Of a stretch of DNA of 64,000 bases, positions 62,266 to 64,000 are shown piece after piece. A program made the translations under genes and the position numbers. The notes beneath the pieces were generated by a model. It worked only from the letters and a program-made list of their open reading frames with translations, did no database searches and was not told where the DNA came from. Each line of letters begins with the position of its first letter. The stretch's first letter is position 1. Source of the DNA: Alphaproteobacteria bacterium (lineage in GTDB: Bacteria; Pseudomonadota; Alphaproteobacteria; UBA9655); assembly GCA_019749915.1 (NCBI GenBank), contig JAIEPE010000019.1:1-64000 (forward strand). The letters run 5' to 3'.

Positions 62266-63999
62266 TTAATATTCATCTAGTTTTTCCAATGCTTTTGCCA
62301 GGCTAACTTTTCCACGACCTCTTGAGGCTGGTGGAATCTCTGGCGCAATATCAGTGTTTTCAAGAAGGCACCGCGAAACACGTGCAGCCGTATTGCCATC
62401 TGGGGTTTTAACTTGACTCCACAGGTCTGCCAGCATACCGCTGACCATGGCTGTTGCTGCTGATGCTCCTCCCCAAGTGGGCTCTTCATCAAAAAAGTTT
62501 TTAAGATTGTCAGCATCCGCATAAACGAACTGTTTTTGGGCAGGTCCATTGCCGGGTTTAGCGGATCTTTCATGAAGATCGAGTGAATCTGCTTTTGAAG
62601 ATCCAACCAAAATTAGATTTGAAAGGAGAGGGGAAGTTTCATCCTCTTCTAAAAACAAACTGCTAATTCGGCTTGGTAAATAGGAAACTTCATACTCAAA
62701 AAAATCATCCGCAAGACTACTGCGATAAATAGCGCTACTGAGACCACTGGAATGGTCTGGATGCCCAGGCATCTCTGGAATGGTAGCTCCATTGTTCGTA
62801 ACCGCTAAGACAATAATTTTATTGTTTCGAAGACACTTGAGCATGCTATCCTTAACGTCAGGGCTTACAAGATGGAAAGCACTTGGATCTTTTGGTAATC
62901 CGAAACTACAACTTATGATATGGATAGCAGGATCTTCTGCTAAACGATCAAAAGCGGCCTTTAAACTTTCGGAAGAGTTTGTATCGACGATAACGGGTTG
63001 GATGTGCGCGCCTGGAGAAGCTGTTGCGACAAGATCAGTTATTTCACTTCCATGATAGGGGAACGAATGATTTTTTACCTCCGATAGCCACTCACTGTCA
63101 TAAACATAGGGAGGACTTATTCTATCTCCGTGTAAGAGATTCCAAGAAAAAGATTTATCATCTCCACCATACTGCTTTAAGAGGTGCAATTGGTGGGGAC
63201 CAAATGATGGCCACAGGCTTGTTGGAAGAACTTTAAAAAAACCACCGTCACATACAGCGACCCCAATATTCTGCCCAAGCTTAGCTTCCTTAAGATGAGG
63301 TGGAATATCTATTTTTGGATGAACCGAAAGACCATCATAATGAGTTTGAGCAGCAGTTCTGATAGCCTCTATATTTCCATCAATTAATGAGTGTCCTTCT
63401 CCCTGAAGTTCTGGATCATACTCATGTTTTGCAAGGTGAGCTAACTGATGTCGTAATTCAAAAGGAATTTCTGGATCATGAAGAGAAGCTATAAGAAGTG
63501 GTTTAGCTTGACTTTCTGAAAGTTCAAGTAAACGCTCCATGGCGCTAAATTTCTCACTGTTTGTGAGTTGATCATCTTTACAGGAAGCTACGCGTTTATA
63601 AAAAGTAATCAAACTCTCTGGAATTTCAAAAGAGGCGTATCGATTTCCGCTTGAAACGTCATACTTATATCGATTTGCGTACTCTAGCCTTTCTTTAAGG
63701 TTTAAGTTCAATGTTTCTTCATTAAGAATATAAGGGACATTCTTAGCTAGATACAAAGCATAAAGTTCTGCGATCAAATCTTGAGGGCTCTCCACCACGT
63801 AAAAGCTTTGCGGAAGAAAAGGAGCTTGATAGCGTCTCTTAAGATTCAAGTATTCATTGAATGCTCGAACAGAAGTTGAAAGCGAAGATTCTGGGTTTGA
63901 AGAAAAAATTAATTTTTTTACAACTGATAAGTGTTCTTCTAGATTAAGTTCCTGATTCAAAAGCTCTTCATAAATAGCAGCTTTAATATCAGCATCTAA
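62266..63999 (-). CDS. Subtilisin-like (S8 family) serine protease, 5' end outside window
   Basis: The frame is open through the right edge, so the N-terminus is missing. Counting from a TTG at 63960, the catalytic set is Asp238 (IGVAVCDGG), His303 (PYHGSEITDL), oxyanion Asn389 (AVTNNG) and Ser500 (GGASAATAMVSG). The Ser motif has GAS in place of the usual GTS, which is an accepted variant. The long N-terminal part (1-225) is helical and unrecognised and may be a regulatory or binding domain. Whether it is exported cannot be judged without the true start. It stands alone, convergent with the phasin gene. Confidence 0.88.
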   Translation of the reverse strand, partial: LDADIKAAIYEELLNQELNLEEHLSVVKKLIFSSNPESSLSTSVRAFNEYLNLKRRYQAPFLPQSFYVVESPQDLIAELYALYLAKNVPYILNEETLNLNLKERLEYANRYKYDVSSGNRYASFEIPESLITFYKRVASCKDDQLTNSEKFSAMERLLELSESQAKPLLIASLHDPEIPFELRHQLAHLAKHEYDPELQGEGHSLIDGNIEAIRTAAQTHYDGLSVHPKIDIPPHLKEAKLGQNIGVAVCDGGFFKVLPTSLWPSFGPHQLHLLKQYGGDDKSFSWNLLHGDRISPPYVYDSEWLSEVKNHSFPYHGSEITDLVATASPGAHIQPVIVDTNSSESLKAAFDRLAEDPAIHIISCSFGLPKDPSAFHLVSPDVKDSMLKCLRNNKIIVLAVTNNGATIPEMPGHPDHSSGLSSAIYRSSLADDFFEYEVSYLPSRISSLFLEEDETSPLLSNLILVGSSKADSLDLHERSAKPGNGPAQKQFVYADADNLKNFFDEEPTWGGASAATAMVSGMLADLWSQVKTPDGNTAARVSRCLLENTDIAPEIPPASRGRGKVSLAKALEKLDEY

Positions 64000-64000
64000 C

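Overview
The window reads as a low-GC alphaproteobacterial chromosome segment, most likely from an intracellular symbiont or parasite of protists of the Holosporales/Rickettsiales kind (inference). Alphaproteobacterial marks are mipZ next to a J-like membrane protein, a Rickettsia-style isc operon (iscR, two cysteine desulfurases, iscU, iscA, hscB, hscA, fdx), a phasin, ubiA and hrcA-grpE-dnaK-dnaJ. Marks of a host-associated life are ankyrin, Sel1, OTU-like and proline-rich secreted proteins, a Ti-type traA element and many dispersed palindromes.

Region 1 (1-13531) is the right part of an integrative conjugative element. It holds traA (helicase plus primase/Toprim-like C-terminus, N-terminus outside the window), a small gene, htpG, a coiled-coil membrane protein, a cluster of inverted repeats, an excisionase-like gene divergent from an Xre regulator, a sensor-kinase remnant, an ankyrin protein ending in a CaaX-like CAIL, a group II intron remnant, an ATP-site-less sensor protein and a tyrosine integrase. 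It ends at a 47-nt 3' fragment of tRNA-Arg(ACG), the likely attachment site.

Region 2 (13581-21918) has a kinase-like gene broken by an in-frame amber codon, then two tandem 3.3-kb genes of NLR-like layout (LuxR-type HTH, hydrophobic segment, NB-ARC-like NTPase, TPR array). Their first halves are almost identical and their TPR halves are divergent, with a sharp boundary.

Region 3 (21980-37828) mixes housekeeping and exported proteins: an overlapping beta-CASP nuclease / thymidine-phosphorylase-family / PRPP-synthetase-family operon, a periplasmic binding protein, a Sel1-repeat protein, a predicted outer-membrane protein, holB-metG, a secreted protein with SH3-ligand-like motifs, an exported amine oxidase, and mipZ with a J-like partner.

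Region 4 (37988-48517) is the most unusual part: five tandem genes for exported modular proteins. They share one signal peptide and upstream module. Three carry an OTU-like protease module, four a common central domain, and all end in one or two copies of a beta-sandwich resembling the C-terminal domain of some bacterial phosphoglycerol/glycosyl transferases. The copies are mosaics, and the fifth is frameshifted.

Region 5 (48552-64000) is core: dnaJ, dnaK, grpE, hrcA, rph, the isc operon with a strong IscR-box promoter, tRNA-Gln(CTG), fdx, ubiA, a phasin and the 3' part of an S8 protease. hscA is odd: a two-hairpin repeat is embedded in frame in its ATPase domain and its C-terminal lid is absent. 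All calls are from reading the sequence; no database search was run.
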